Shown one piece after another: positions 22,070 to 34,550 of a stretch of 64,000 bases of DNA (position 1 is the stretch's first letter; each line of letters starts with the position of its first letter). Source of the DNA: Ascarosepion bandense (lineage: Eukaryota > Mollusca > Cephalopoda > Sepiida > Sepiidae); contig JBBBDQ010000332.1 in NCBI GenBank assembly GCA_037127315.1, positions 943,501-1,007,500 of the forward strand. Direction: 5' to 3'. Under the pieces are notes generated by a model. The model made no database searches, was not told where the DNA came from, and saw nothing but the letters and a program-made list of their open reading frames with translations. A program made the translations under genes and the position numbers.

Positions 22070-23940
22070 AAAGAATTTTCGACTTGATGTACACTTATTG
22101 CGTAAGTATACCAAAGTCAGATAAAGTGATAATCGTTAGGCCGACAGGCCCATAGAACAGGGAAGGTGGCCCAGAAGTTAGAATCCCAATATATCAATTT
22201 TATCCAGCTGGCTAATGTAACATAAAATAAATAAATAAGTAAATGACTTCCTTTGATTTAATTGGGAACATGGAATAAATAAATAAATAAATAAATAAAG
22301 CACTTCCGATTCAAGATGGTTCGGGAGAAATCTAGTCTTTTCTAAAAGACCCTGAGGCAATTCTATGGGCGCCTTCCGGCGGAAGCGAAAGTATTACTCA
22401 ACACAAAAAGCGTGATATAAAAGAAAGAGGTTTTAGAATGAAAAGTAGGGGAGAAGTGACCGAGAGAGTTATGAGTAATAACTGGACGCATACATTACTT
22501 TCTCGCTTTCTGTTTTCTTTCCTCATCTAACGAAAAAAATATTCACAAAGAGCCACGAATCATAAGATACGCAATAACCCTCTCACTCTCACTTTCATCT
22601 ATAGTTTTCTGATTCCTCAAAATTAGCCAGCAACAAATGAAAGACAGGAAGAAATTCAACATAGAGAAGTTTACTACTATTCAATTAGAGCAAAATATTT
22701 CTTCTTAAATTCAACAAATTGAACTCTTGGCAAATATTATTATACAGCAAAACCTTCTGATAACTACGTAACTTTATGTAATAAACTAATTAATAAGAAG
22801 TATCATTATTATTATAAAAAGTAATAAAGTTTTTATCTTTCAGTTATTTTTCAACCTTCAGAGAGATGCGAGATAAGGTAAGTGTTTGGCGACTGGAATT
22901 GACAAAACTGTCTACATTTTTTCCTGAAAGGGGAAGAAACCGTAAAACTCATGATCTTTTAAAATATACATAGAATTTAACATACAAAAAAAACTTCAGG
23001 TACTAAAAAAATTAAAAATCATTTTAAAAATACGAAGGCACGACAATTTCTACTAAACTTTTCAATTTTCGATTAAAAAATATAGTCTTCACTTAATAAC
23101 TTAATAACCTAACGCTAACTAATCTTTGAAGTATTTTTAAATCTTTTTGAAACTTTATAAATTATTATAATAAAAATGAAAACAATTCTTTTAAAATTTC
23201 ATAATCAATCGAAAAAATTTCTTCAGACTCTAATGGCCTTAATATATATTATTGATTAAAGCAATTAAAAGCTTATCAAATTAAATAATATGATTGTTTT
23301 ATTGAGTTTTTTATGTAACTATTCAGAGCAGATTTTCGGAAATAAAGGCAAAATGTTTTAAAAAATAATAGATGATTCACATTCCCCAGTGAGTCCTGCA
23401 TTTAACTAATAAAGCTAAATTTTGCCAACAAAATTGAATTTCTTAAAATCTCATGAATTTACCTGGAGTGGGGGTAAAAGATGTAAAAAAAAAAAACAAT
23501 ATTTTTACCAAGATTTAAAAAATTAACAGTTTCAAAAATAATTTAATTCATTTGTCAATAATTCATGAAAGTTCCATTAAAATCTGACAATTATTTGATT
23601 TTGCAATAGTTTCCAAATTAATGCCTTTTTTACCGAAAAAAAAACTGAGTTATGTAATGTTAATTATCCATTGTAAATCTCGTAACGATTCGGTAATCCG
23701 CAAACAAAGATCAAAACAAGATTTTTCAGCAAAATTTTGAAAGTGTTAAAAAGAATAATTTCTTTTTTAAATGATTAAAAACACTTTGAACTTTCCTCTT
23801 AATAATAAAATAAACATTTTGATGGAAAATGTTCGTTTTTATTAAGTTTAGGGCCTTTTTTAGTCATACTATGCAGTTGTTTTTAGTGATTTAGTGGCGG
23901 TATCTAAACGCGACAAAAAACGGACATTTATTTTTCCAGA
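22070..23940. other. AT-rich region, only simple repeats
   Basis: It holds short (AAAT)n runs near 22226-22300. There are no SINE, LINE or transposase motifs. This is the least repeat-annotated part of the window and could be intronic or intergenic unique DNA. Confidence 0.45.
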
Positions 23941-23944
23941 GTGA

Positions 23945-24001
23945 TATAGAGATTATTATTATTATTACTACTACTACTATTATTATTATTATCATCGTCA
24001 T

Positions 24002-24033
<32 letters not shown>

Positions 24034-24355
24034 ATACTAATACTACTACTATTGTCACTATCGTCATTGTCATTATTATTATTATTACTACTACTACTAA
24101 TACTACTACTATTATAACTATCGTCATTGTCATTATAATTATTATTATTACTACTACTAATACTACTACTATTATCACTATCGTCATTGTCATTATTATT
24201 ATTATTACTACTACTAATACTACTACTATTATCACTATCGTCATTATTATTATCATTACTACTACTATAATCATCATCATCGTCATTGTCATTATTATTA
24301 CTACTACTACTACTATAATCATCATCGTCATTATTATTATTATTATTATTATTTC
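23945..24355. repeat. Trinucleotide array with ~60-bp higher-order unit
   Basis: Runs of ATT, ACT, ATC and GTC are organised in a ~60-bp unit marked by ACTATCGTCATTGTCATTAT at about 24057, 24117, 24177 and 24234. Because unit and element lengths are multiples of three, 149-162-codon frames stay open on the minus strand (Asn/Asp/Ser-rich or Ile/Val/Met-rich). They have no protein-like composition. Confidence 0.9.
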
Positions 24356-25246
24356 CTTGGATTTCTTTTGTATGCACATTTCCTTCCAGGTCTCAGCCAG
24401 ACACCTAAGTTCAATAACGGCTTCATGACATTTTCCACTGATCTTTTTTATAGAAAACTTTAAAAAGAAAATCTAAGACCACTTATTTTACATAGATTAA
24501 TCTATGTACTTTTCAGTACCAGTTTTCGTATTACTTTATATTAAGATATGCCTAGCAGGAATCTCCTGAATGAGCCTATCGAAACTTATCCAAACACTCC
24601 GAGTGCTCCGACTACAACTGGAATTATTGATGTCCTCATGTACCACATTTTTTTTTTTTAGATTTCCACTTCAAGATCATTGTATTTTGATAGTTTTTTG
24701 AATATCTTCAAAGATACATAACAGTCTGCAAGGACGGACTTGGCAATAAGAAAACATATTCTGTTCTTTTAGATCATGTTGTCTGGGCGATTAGCTTTGA
24801 TTGTTCTGGCTGTGTGTAATGTAAAGTCCCATAAAATTGTTACATGTATTGTGTGTGTTATCATCTTACCAAAGAGTAATTTTAAAGCTTATTTATCAGT
24901 TGCCCTCCGGGAATGAGTAAAAAGCGCACGGTAGAAATCTTATCTATGCCCATTTGGAACGTTTCGTTTAGATTAAATGTAGAGGGTTTTATGGATATGT
25001 GTGTTCCACACCAAAGTAATCTTTTGTAACTCTGAGATGCTGATGTGTCCTGGAATTTTTATTTTACTTGATTTTCGGCACATGTCTTTATCATATCCAA
25101 TGTCTCTTTTTATCAATTAATTTTCTGCTGTATACTCATTTTTTACCGGGTTCCAAACAGAGACCTGAGGTCAGAAATTGCATTATAACATTTTTCATTG
25201 TGTATTTTTTAGAAAAACAAATAAAAAAAATTAACAGACATTTTAC
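24356..25246. other. No recognisable gene or repeat
   Basis: AT-rich DNA. The only frame of note (25068-25280) runs into the Helitron-like end and has no domain. Confidence 0.4.
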
Positions 25247-25247
25247 A

Positions 25248-25631
25248 CTAGCAGTATACCCCGGCGTTGCTCGGGTGTAATGAAATCTTTAAAACTAATC
25301 CATACTCCTGGAGCTCAGACTCTTTGGACGTTGGCACAAAAGACTAAAAAGCAATAGTTGTTCCCAGTTAAAGCAAAACCGTAAACTGAAAGAAAAATGA
25401 ATGGATGTCAGTCAAATTTTGATTTCCTGATATCGATATCAAATAGGTTTTTTCGTCGTAAACTGAATTTTGAAGGCTAAATAAGTCCTCTGAGTAAATG
25501 GTATCATGGCTGAGAATAAGAACTACAATTGTGCATACTTAGAGCCAAACCCGAAGCAAAAATTAAAATAAAAGGGCGAAAAAATACAGACATACAGGCA
25601 GATAAACAGACAGACACACACAAACATCTTG

Positions 25632-25672
<41 letters not shown>

Positions 25673-25797
25673 CGATTTTCTTCACTATTGTAAGAACTGC
25701 AACTTTGAAACTTCTGAATATTGTTTCTTATGTCTTTGTCTATGTGTGTATCAAATTTGATTAAAATCGGACTACTCCTTCTATAACCAGAAATCAA
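25248..25797 (-). mobile_element. Helitron-like composite element, copy 1 (5' truncated)
   Basis: On the minus strand the element ends CCCGAGCAACGCCGGGGTAT...CTGCTAG followed by T. This is a CCCG/CGGG hairpin 12 nt before a CTAG end, the Helitron signature. Internally AAGGCAAGATGTTTGTGTGT abuts a (TA)n run at about 25636-25670. Beyond the run (25671-25797) lies the 5' part of a longer related element, cut at 25797 by SINE sequence. There is no Rep/helicase frame, so it is non-autonomous. Confidence 0.65.
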
Positions 25798-26085
25798 TGG
25801 AAACCTACTGCGGGATAATCTTCTGCCCAGTCATTCATGCCGAGTTCGAATTTCACTGCATTCACTTACGCTCAAATACCCTTGGGAAAGGTATTAATCC
25901 GTCTCTTCCTTCCATTTATGGATTAAATAATACGACAGTTTGAGTTCTATAGCCACTACTGGCAACCAGTCTACCGCAGAAATCAATTGCAACCTACTGC
26001 AGGATAATCTTCTGTCCAGTCTGTTATGTCAATTTCGTGACATGATAACCCAAAGCGTGTGTCACGTATGGCATTTAACTGACTG
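25790..26085 (+). mobile_element. Rearranged tRNA-derived SINE
   Basis: A 3' body fragment (AACCTACTGCGGGATAATCT, CCCAGTCATTCATG; 25790-25848) is joined directly to GCCGAGTTCGAATTTC, the B-box part of a second copy. That copy then runs through the whole body to TTAACTGACTGACTG. The A-box part of the head is missing. Confidence 0.8.
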
Positions 26086-26091
26086 ACTGAA

Positions 26092-26462
26092 TTTCGTTAT
26101 ACACTTTCTCACCGCCGTAATGTAGATTCCATTAACCACTTCTATACATACTTCCACATTCTGATGAGCTTGTTATCTCGAATTCACGAATTTGAGCCCA
26201 ATACTAGATTGATAACTAGTTATCATAATTTTAATGTTAAAATTGATATTTGTAACCGTAAGTTCTACACTAAGAGTTTCTTCACCCGCAATGCTCGCTT
26301 GTGGAACTCTCTTCCGGTTTCTTACTCCTGTCAAATACAATAATTTAAATGCAATGTCTTCCAATGTCTCTTTGAATTATGTTATTGTCTTCTCTATGTC
26401 TTTCATTCCCAGTAACCTCTTGCGTCTTAGCGACTATTTTACCTTGCTTGAATGAAATGCTA
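26092..26462 (+). pseudogene. CR1/Jockey-like LINE 3' fragment
   Basis: The plus-strand frame reads TLSHRRNVDSINHFYTYFH, then FNVKIDICNRKFYTKSFFTR and NARLWNSLPVSYS, the C-terminal motif series of the family. It ends in CCAGTAACCTCTTGCGTCTTA, then TTTACCTTGCTTGAATGAAAT, a diverged family terminus. It begins immediately after the SINE end at 26085. Confidence 0.75.
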
Positions 26463-27004
26463 TAAAACAAAAATTGAAAAATCAAACAAAGATTTCGCAT
26501 ATTCGGCTCCCAAAGTGCCAAGTAAATTTCTGCTAAACTGACCAACTAGAAAATGGGGCTTGTAACTGTGTCCACCTTGCGTTATTAAAAAAAGCACACC
26601 CGAGGTCTTGACGTTGATTTGCACCTACCACAGAATGTTTAGTTTACACGGCTGTTTACTTATCGCTTTGCTAGGGTTCTGTATATTTACGTGGAAGCGG
26701 ACGACTAACACGTATTTATTTCGTTCATACGTTCTTGCTGGTCGACTGGGAAACCGCCAACAAATCCTAGAATGTGGGAACAGGTGGAAAATTTGCCCTT
26801 GAATCAGACGCCTTCAAAAACTCTTGAAAATTGACCGCTTCCTTCCCCCGACCGAATCACTCTTTCCTAGAATAGCCATATGAAAACAGAGTTCATGTTT
26901 TGTACATGGACCATACGGATTTTACTCAGCAAATGGTCCAGCTCTAGCGAACGAGGGACCCATGCTTTTGCGAGATGGCTTGCTTTTAGATAAAAGTTTA
27001 TATT

Positions 27005-27635
<631 letters not shown>

Positions 27636-27691
<56 letters not shown>
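27636..27691. repeat. (TA)n microsatellite
   Basis: About 28 TA units between the Helitron-like end and the MITE. Confidence 0.95.
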
Positions 27692-27692
<1 letters not shown>

Positions 27693-27693
<1 letters not shown>

Positions 27694-28083
27694 TACCGCT
27701 CATAATTATTAGGCCACTCCAGTTTTTAAAAGAAATGATGTATTTCATATTATTTTTAGTATTTATTGTCAAGTGGATAATTCTAAATGAAAATAGAATG
27801 GATCATTTGTTGTTATTACTTTGCAAAATTTTACAAGGCAAGAAAGCAAAGATGAATTCGTTCGAATCACCCTAAATTTTCTTTATTCTTTCATTGATGA
27901 AACTGCAATATAGTTAATTATTAAATATTTATAAATTCATATGATGCACATGTTAATTTGCAGTATTAACAAAAGAATCATTCTATTTTCAATTACAGTT
28001 ATTTACTTGGCAATAAATTCCAAACAATCTGAAATATATAATTTTTTAAAACACTGGCGTGGCCTAATGATTATGGCCGGTAG
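27693..28083. mobile_element. 391-bp MITE with 23-bp TIRs
   Basis: The left end CTACCGCTCATAATTATTAG and the right end (inverted: CTACCGGCCATAATCATTAG), both continuing GCC, match at 20 of 23 positions. They are bordered by TA-rich DNA, compatible with a Tc1/mariner-type TA target. The interior is AT-rich with no transposase. Confidence 0.75.
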
Positions 28084-28108
28084 TATATATATATATATAT
28101 ATAGATAT

Positions 28109-28244
28109 ATAACCACTTCGATGTGGTGTAATATTTAGATGGGTTTTCTCGGAAAATCAATTCATATATGTATATATATATAATATATATATATAACCAC
28201 TTCGACGTGATGTAATATTTAGATAGATTTTCTCGGCAAATCAA

Positions 28245-28281
<37 letters not shown>

Positions 28282-28332
28282 CCACTTCGACGTGGTGTAA
28301 TATTTAGATAGATTTTCTCGGTAAATCAACTC

Positions 28333-28375
<43 letters not shown>
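28109..28375. repeat. Three tandem units of ACCACTTCGA..GTGGT plus (TA)n
   Basis: The sequence ATAACCACTTCGA(T/C)GTG(G/A)TG, then TAATATTTAGAT and TTTTCTCGG(A/C/T)AAATCAA, occurs three times (about 28110, 28195 and 28281). Each is followed by its own (TA)n run. The unit therefore includes a unique ~55-bp part and a variable TA tract. Confidence 0.8.
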
Positions 28376-28779
28376 GTGATACGGTTTAGCGCTACTGTTG
28401 TTGTTTTTAAAGAGGATTTACTGATAGATTGTATTTTGGGAAGCATGTTTTGTCACAAATTGCTCGATATCGAGATGATGATACAGCGTTGATAAGTACA
28501 AAGAGTTTGTCGCTTTAACTGAACCGATTCATGCCGGCTTCAAAGTTTCTTGAGGATACCGTTGTGATGTTCTCACTTGCCAGGCTCATGTGTATGTAAA
28601 TATAAATGCGAATAACTTCATGTGTCCGTCATGTTCCGAACATAAGCGCTCAAGTATAAAACAACCTTGAGTTCTGAAAATAAAAATATCATAAGAACTC
28701 ATGAAAAATTATATTAAAAAGGTCATGATATTGCCTTGTCAATGAAAACTGTATAAAAGAGAGATTGCTGCCCAAATAC

Positions 28780-28825
<46 letters not shown>

Positions 28826-28980
28826 AAAAATATAGTTTAAAGGTTTGCAATATTTATTTGGATTTAACCATTTCTGTTATCTAAAGATCAATTTGTGTAG
28901 TAGTCACCCTTCATACAGGTTTTATTGAAGATTATCGAAAAAGGACTGCCAGTAACATATTTTATTAAATTTTCTTGCAA
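28376..28980. other. Unannotated DNA with a (TA)n run
   Basis: It contains TA runs at about 28782-28822. No gene or named repeat seen. Confidence 0.4.
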
Positions 28981-28987
28981 TCATACA

Positions 28988-29039
<52 letters not shown>

Positions 29040-29053
29040 CCATCGTATAATTG

Positions 29054-29096
<43 letters not shown>

Positions 29097-29195
29097 GTCA
29101 TCCGAAGACAGATCTGTTTCGCTGTATCACAGCTCATCATTACGGTTAGACTCCGATTGCTTTTAACCCAGGATTGAAACCCGACCGAAGTGGCG

Positions 29196-29200
<5 letters not shown>
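29097..29200 (-). mobile_element. tRNA-headed hammerhead element, copy B
   Basis: On the minus strand, GGTCGGGTTTCAATCCTGGG (B box) leads through AAAAGCAATCGG to the ribozyme. Stem II is GCTGT/ACAGC with loop GAT, followed by GAAA (29120-29117) and stem III ACAG/CTGT (29117-29108). C at 29107 is the cleavage-site base. The stem I partner strands CCG/CGG and distal AGTC/GACT are present. The core reads ATGATGA instead of CTGATGA, so the essential C3 is lost. The A-box end is truncated, and (TA)n lies on both sides. Confidence 0.78.
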
Positions 29201-29274
<74 letters not shown>

Positions 29275-29280
29275 TGTGTC
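29197..29280. repeat. (TA)n followed by (TG)n
   Basis: TA run then TG run, downstream of hammerhead copy B. Similar (CA)n(TA)n at 29429-29503. Confidence 0.95.
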
Positions 29281-29426
29281 TGTGTGTATGTGTGTGTTTT
29301 ATGCTGTACACAATTTCCCAGACAGTTGCATGAATACATGGAAACCGATGACATAAATGTGATGCAATGAATTCATAAACTTCTGTCGGCTATAAATAAT
29401 TCACATTGTTGCAACAAATTAGACAG

Positions 29427-29504
<78 letters not shown>

Positions 29505-29795
29505 TTCATTGTAACCAACAAATGTCATATCGCTTCTTTTTAGCCTAGCATTAAAACAAACTCTTGCAATTATTTCACTGGCAGTGGTATTTTTTATTAG
29601 ATGTTTATTTTTATTGATTTGTTAATTTTTATTTTAGAAATTTTCGGCTATGCATTTTCTCATACTTTCTAGACTGCAATGTGTCCTTGACATCCAAAGA
29701 ATTGTCTAAATTGGTAAAGTATAAGAGACGATGAGAAATGCAGGAAGGAGATTCGTGTAAAGTACAAAAGAGAGAGAGAAAAAGAAAGAAGGGAA

Positions 29796-29803
29796 ATAGA
29801 TAG

Positions 29804-29850
<47 letters not shown>
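29796..29850. repeat. (GATA)n and (GA)n microsatellite
   Basis: About six GATA units followed by about fourteen GA units. Confidence 0.95.
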
Positions 29851-29853
<3 letters not shown>

Positions 29854-29947
29854 GAAATAGATTTTGACCCTGAAAACGCGTGTAGAAAGTGCGCATGTGC
29901 TTGTGTGGTCGGGAAAGTTAAACTGAAGGTGGCTTTGAATAGGAAAT

Positions 29948-30007
<60 letters not shown>

Positions 30008-30011
<4 letters not shown>

Positions 30012-30096
30012 GCGCGACCTTTGTTCAGCATTCTTCCTTCATTTTTCTCCCCATCCAACAATATATATATATAAGGTGAACAAAGGTCGCGCGACT
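30008..30096. repeat. Perfect 20-bp inverted repeat
   Basis: AGTCGCGCGACCTTTGTTCA at 30008-30027 recurs in perfect inverted form at 30077-30096, with a 49-bp loop that includes TA repeats. The left arm directly follows a ~55-bp (TA)n array. It could be the ends of a very short foldback element or a hairpin formed by local copying. Confidence 0.85.
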
Positions 30097-30906
30097 AGAG
30101 TCGATTTTACAGGCAATTTGTATGCTTGTCCATTGGCTGTTACGGCTATTTCTCACGCGTAACTACTGTTGACCACGAGTAGTTCATTGGGACGGGCTTT
30201 TACGTTCAGTTGTTCCCCTATAGCCTTTATCTTCGAAAAAAAGAAGAGTATAAGTGAAGTTAAGATGTAAAACAAGACGAGATATAAGAAGAGAATCTGC
30301 TGAAGAGGCGGTAAAGAAAGAAAGTTGGGAAGGTGAATAAGAAGTAATGAAGAAAAAAAAATGAAAAAAAAGAAGTGTTTAAAAAAATGAGAGAAGAAAA
30401 ACGAACGTGAAGCTCTGAATGAGAAAGAATAAAAGAAGGCGAGTGAACCAATTAATTGAAGTTTATGAAAGCGAAAACAAACAAAAGCTCCCATACACCG
30501 ACAAAAAAAAAAATCTCCCTTTCTTTTAGTAAGGGTTTGAAAGCAACCATAATAACTAGAAAAGGTGATTTAATGGGGAAAAAAAACCTAAAATGATGTC
30601 CCATATCATTAAGAATAATAGACTAAAATCAAAAATGGGGAAGAAAGTGATATTTTTGAAAATATAATGACTTCATCCGGGAAATAAAACCGGGAAACAG
30701 GAAGCCTAGGGTTCTACTTGCATGCAATGGCACGATATGAACCGTTCCATAAATACAAAAAAAAATACTTTTGACAAATTAGAAAACGGTAGAAACACTT
30801 TAAACAACGGGAGAATAATTATATGATACTGAGAAAGGTGCTGAAGAGAATTGTTGTCACATGATGTTCAACGATATCCAGTTCCTATATGAATTTTCAA
30901 ATGCAG

Positions 30907-30949
<43 letters not shown>

Positions 30950-31205
30950 CATTTAGTTCATACACCAGGAATAAGTGAAGTTTATGAGGAATACGACCAG
31001 CTTGACCGACAAGCGCTTGGAGAGCAATCGCTCTGACATCACATTTGTACAGAAGTATAGTCACTAATGAATCCAATCCGCGTTCGACTCGTCCGTAGAT
31101 CGCAAAAACATGAAACTTGAGAAACGATCGAAGCTGTTCTTTGTTAAATGTTAATGTTGAAAGCGTTTTTGCTCTGGCTTGATAGGCTTCTTGTTGAGCA
31201 CTTTA
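30097..31205. other. A-rich DNA, (AAT)n at 30909-30944
   Basis: It holds purine-rich runs (GAAGAAAAAAAAATG type) and an AAT microsatellite. Frames on the minus strand (30153-30494) are Phe/Leu/Ser-rich translations of this and are not supported as genes. Confidence 0.5.
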
Positions 31206-31206
31206 C

Positions 31207-31720
31207 TATGAAAGAAAGCGTTTACCTTTTTGTCTTTCCTGTAGTTTGTTCTTTAGTTCAGGATTTTTTCTTGTGTAAGTCTGGAGAGTTAGGTGGCCAG
31301 GTTTAGGGGTCAAATTGTCACAGAAATTGTTTGACAACCATGTGTTCTCCAGTTTGTGTGGCATGGTGCAGAGACACGTTGCCAGACATAGGGTCTTCAA
31401 ATAGCCACCCTCTTGACCCAGAACAGTGCTATCTCCTGAAGTCTTGAAGAAAGCCTCTGTGTCGATTCTGAGGCACTGTGAAAAGATGAATGGAGGCATG
31501 ATGTTGTCATCACTAGTAATCACCCAAGACACCTTTGTAATCACTCTTCCTACACTTTCCGAATCCTTTGCACTCTTCTCAGATTGATATCCAAACACTC
31601 TGGTCTTCTTTTTCTCACTGGCACTGCTATACTGGGCAGATGACAAAATAAAAAAAAAAACAACATTCATGCCCGAAAATCAAAATTATAAAATTGTGAC
31701 AATTTACCCTTCGCACCATG
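31207..31720 (-). pseudogene. mariner/Tc1-like transposase fragment, family M2
   Basis: A 154-codon minus-strand frame reads RVFGYQSEKSAKDSESVGR, KVSWVITSDDNIMPPFIFSQ, LRIDTEAFFKT, then LCTMPHKLENTWLSNNFCDN and LTPKPGHLTLQT. This is the catalytic region of an IS630/Tc1/mariner-type transposase (compare QQDTAPCHTSRR at 44.6 kb). The Asp-rich QQDSAPCH segment is replaced by a shifted CLCTMPHK, so it is defective. The terminus on the minus strand begins CATGGTGCGAAGGGTAAATT at about 31718, similar to 59160 and 62770. Confidence 0.75.
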
Positions 31721-32964
31721 TATATATAAATCAGTATTCACATTCTCTTTTACAATTTTATTCATTTTTCTTTCTCTTTCATTGTTTCTTTATTGCTATC
31801 CAGCTTTCATTCATTCTTCTTTCTTTCTTTCTTTCTTTTCCTTCTTTGTATTCCTCTCATTTCATCCCCTTTACTTGTTTTCTTCCCTCTTCTTTAATTC
31901 TTTCTTTGTACTTTAGTTTTGTTTTTTCTTTTCCTCCCTTCTTCGTTGAGCAAAATATTACAGTTCTTATTTGACTACCGGACAATGTCAAAATTTTAAC
32001 TGCTTCACCAAAGTTCCTCTTTCCAAATGAATTATTTTAACAGATCCCTTGTCAACGGAAGTGACAAGAAACAAAACTCGCATGCGCATGCTCAGTACGT
32101 ATTCCTTATTGCAAACAACGGATTAGATATGTTTGTGCAGATGGCTGTCTGTGTTTCTTCATACATACATCCATATAGTACCTTTTAGACTTAAATTGAT
32201 GTCTTATCAAATTCAGTGAAGGTGATACGAAGATGTCTGGGATAAGATAGCTTTTCCAATTAACATTCCTTTTTGACCTTAACTAACGCATGCGTATCCA
32301 TGCTCTGATTTCTGAAGGCTCTGTAACTTTAGCAGTTAATTTGGAGGAAGACAACCGAGTTTTATGGGCCGACTAAATATCCGAAAAAAGTGTTTGGCAA
32401 TTATTGTTTGTCTCTTAACTAAACATCGCTTAAAGCTAACACCTCTACGTAGATACGAGATACTCTTGTGTTATATGTCCAAGCAAAACTTTTTATATAA
32501 TGTGGACTTCTATTTCCTGAAAGGAGACAAAATCGTGGAAGATTAAAAGAGAAAGTTTTGATGAAGTTGAGTTCGGATTAAATATAATGTGTATGGGTAG
32601 TGCGTTTAGTAAAATAAAGGAACGTAAAGAAGGTGTTGAGTATTACCTATGTATTATTCATTAATATTTCGAGATCAAAATCTCATCTTCAGGATGGTAG
32701 GAGAGCTTGTTTTCACGTTCGTCCGCTCGTGGACGTGCCTTTCAATGAATGGTCATCCTTCGCTGCTACTGCTGTCTTTAATTGTGAGTGAGTGTGTGTG
32801 TGTATGTGTGTGTGTACCTGTAAGTATGTTTGAGCATGTATGTATGTGTGTGTGTTTATGGTTATATGCGTGCATTGACCGATAGTAACATTTCGCTTTT
32901 TCGCTTCTTTGTTAAAGTTATAGTGGGCGCCGTTTTACGATCTAATGATATCTGTTTGCTCTGA
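31721..32964. other. No recognised gene; (CTTT)n and TG-rich patches
   Basis: It contains CTTT runs near 31820-31840 and TG-rich DNA at 32785-32870. Frames here are short and without domains. Confidence 0.4.
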
Positions 32965-33534
32965 GACGGTATCTTGAAGTGTGTTTAAAATATTTAATAT
33001 GCGCAAAAGTAAATAAACACTAGCACATAATATTTCATGCATTCTTTCTGGTGTGGCCTCACTTCATTTAACCGTTAAGACGGTATCTTGAAGTGTGTTT
33101 AAAATATTTAATATGCGCAAAAGTAAATAAACACTAGCACATAATATTTCATGCATTCTTTCTGGTGTGGCCTCACTTCATTTAACCGTTAAGACGGTAT
33201 CTTGAAGTGTGTTTAAAATATTTAATATGCGCAAAAGTAAATAAACACTAGCACATAATATTTCATGCATTCTTTCTGGTGTGGCCTCACTTCATTTAAC
33301 CGTTAAGACGGTATCTTGAAGTGTGTTTAAAATATTTAATATGCGCAAAAGTAAATAAACACTAGCACATAATATTTCATGCATTCTTTCTGGTGTGGCC
33401 TCACTTCATTTAACCGTTAAGACGGTATCTTGAAGTGTGTTTAAAATATTTAATATGCGCAAAAGTAAATAAACACTAGCACATAATATTTCATGCATTC
33501 TTTCTGGTGTGGCCTCACTTCATTTAACCGTTAA
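32965..33534. repeat. Five identical 114-bp tandem repeats
   Basis: Units start with GACGGTATCTTGAAGTG at 32965, 33079, 33193, 33307 and 33421, an exact 114-bp period, and the array ends at 33534 (5.0 units). By eye all five copies are identical, including AATATGCGCAAAAGTAAA and TCTGGTGTGGCCTCACTTC. The unit junction TTAACCGTTAA|GACGGT carries a small AACCGTT/GACGGT inverted motif. No conserved frame. Confidence 0.95.
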
Positions 33535-34550
33535 GCATGACATTCCCTTGCAGCTCTCTCTAAAATACCAGGTTGTCGTTGGCGGAAAATTGTCTAGCAC
33601 ATTGTTCAATAGAACAAACATCAACTACGTTCAATTGTGAATGTGTGTCTGAATGTGTCGCCTCTGATATTAGAAGCGGTCAAAATACGAGTGAAAATAA
33701 CGTCCGTATGACCTACATATTGAGCATATTTTCTTTGCAGCAATATTTTTTAAATATCGACTTATACACGGGACTCTCCCAGCTCTTTAAATTATGTAGA
33801 GATGTCACACCCAGAGATAGGCTTTCCTGAGATCGACATCCTATTTTTTCGCTGGAAATTACTTTTTACTTTTATTTTTTCGATTTATACACGGGTTTTG
33901 TGCGCGTATAATATTCCTATTCCATATTCCAAACAAATTTCCGTCATCTTAATTATTTGAAAAAAAAATTGATAACTCTTTTCTAGGACCGTAAACAAAT
34001 TCATTTAATTTTCTTTAGATTTTATTTTCTCACTTCTTTGTCTTTCCTTTATTGTCAATATGGAAAGCTAATATTTAAACAAAAGAAAAAACTAAATTCC
34101 GTTTATGTAAAAAGAACCCTTGCATTTTGAAAATAAAAAGGTGTAATTTGGATTTGCGAAGATTTACTTTTAATTAAAAAGAAAAACCTTTCTTAGATAT
34201 TAGATTTAAGATTATAGTTTGACTTTCCAATCAGCTTCGTCCATTTTGCCTATCACTTTACTTTTTGACTGGCAGAAAAAAAATCTCCCATTCCGTTATA
34301 GAGAGTTCGAGAAGGATCCAAAAAGGAACGGAATGTTGGTTGCAGGGAGATCCAAAGCTGTGGAAATGGTTGCAAAGGAGGAATTACAGAGATGTTTCTT
34401 TGGAACATTCTTTCATCTGAGTCATTCGAGTGCAAAGAACAGTTTTCACTGTCTACGTCTTTTGATGTTAGTTTTTTCCTTTGTTTTGTCATTGTTTCTT
34501 TTTTGAAATTCTTTCACTTCCTCATTTTTTTCCCTTCTTTGGTTTTTTTC
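33535..34550. other. No recognised gene or repeat
   Basis: The plus-strand frame at 34219-34506 has a normal-looking amino-acid mix (KKNLPFRYREFEKDPKRNG) before running into T-rich DNA, but I recognise no domain or splice context. Confidence 0.35.

Noticed and set aside
23891..24379. 149- and 162-codon open frames on the minus strand, longest in the region
   Set aside because: They are phase-compatible translations of ATT/ACT/ATC/GTC trinucleotide arrays (Asn/Asp/Ser or Ile/Val/Met only), with no protein-like composition.
26160..26180. CTGATGAGCTTGTT, matching the hammerhead CTGATGA
   Set aside because: No stem II partner or GAAAC follows; it is part of a LINE coding remnant.
34219..34506. 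95-codon frame with balanced composition as a possible host exon
   Set aside because: No domain recognised, no splice signals judged convincing, and its second half is T-rich low-complexity DNA. Left unannotated as a gene.
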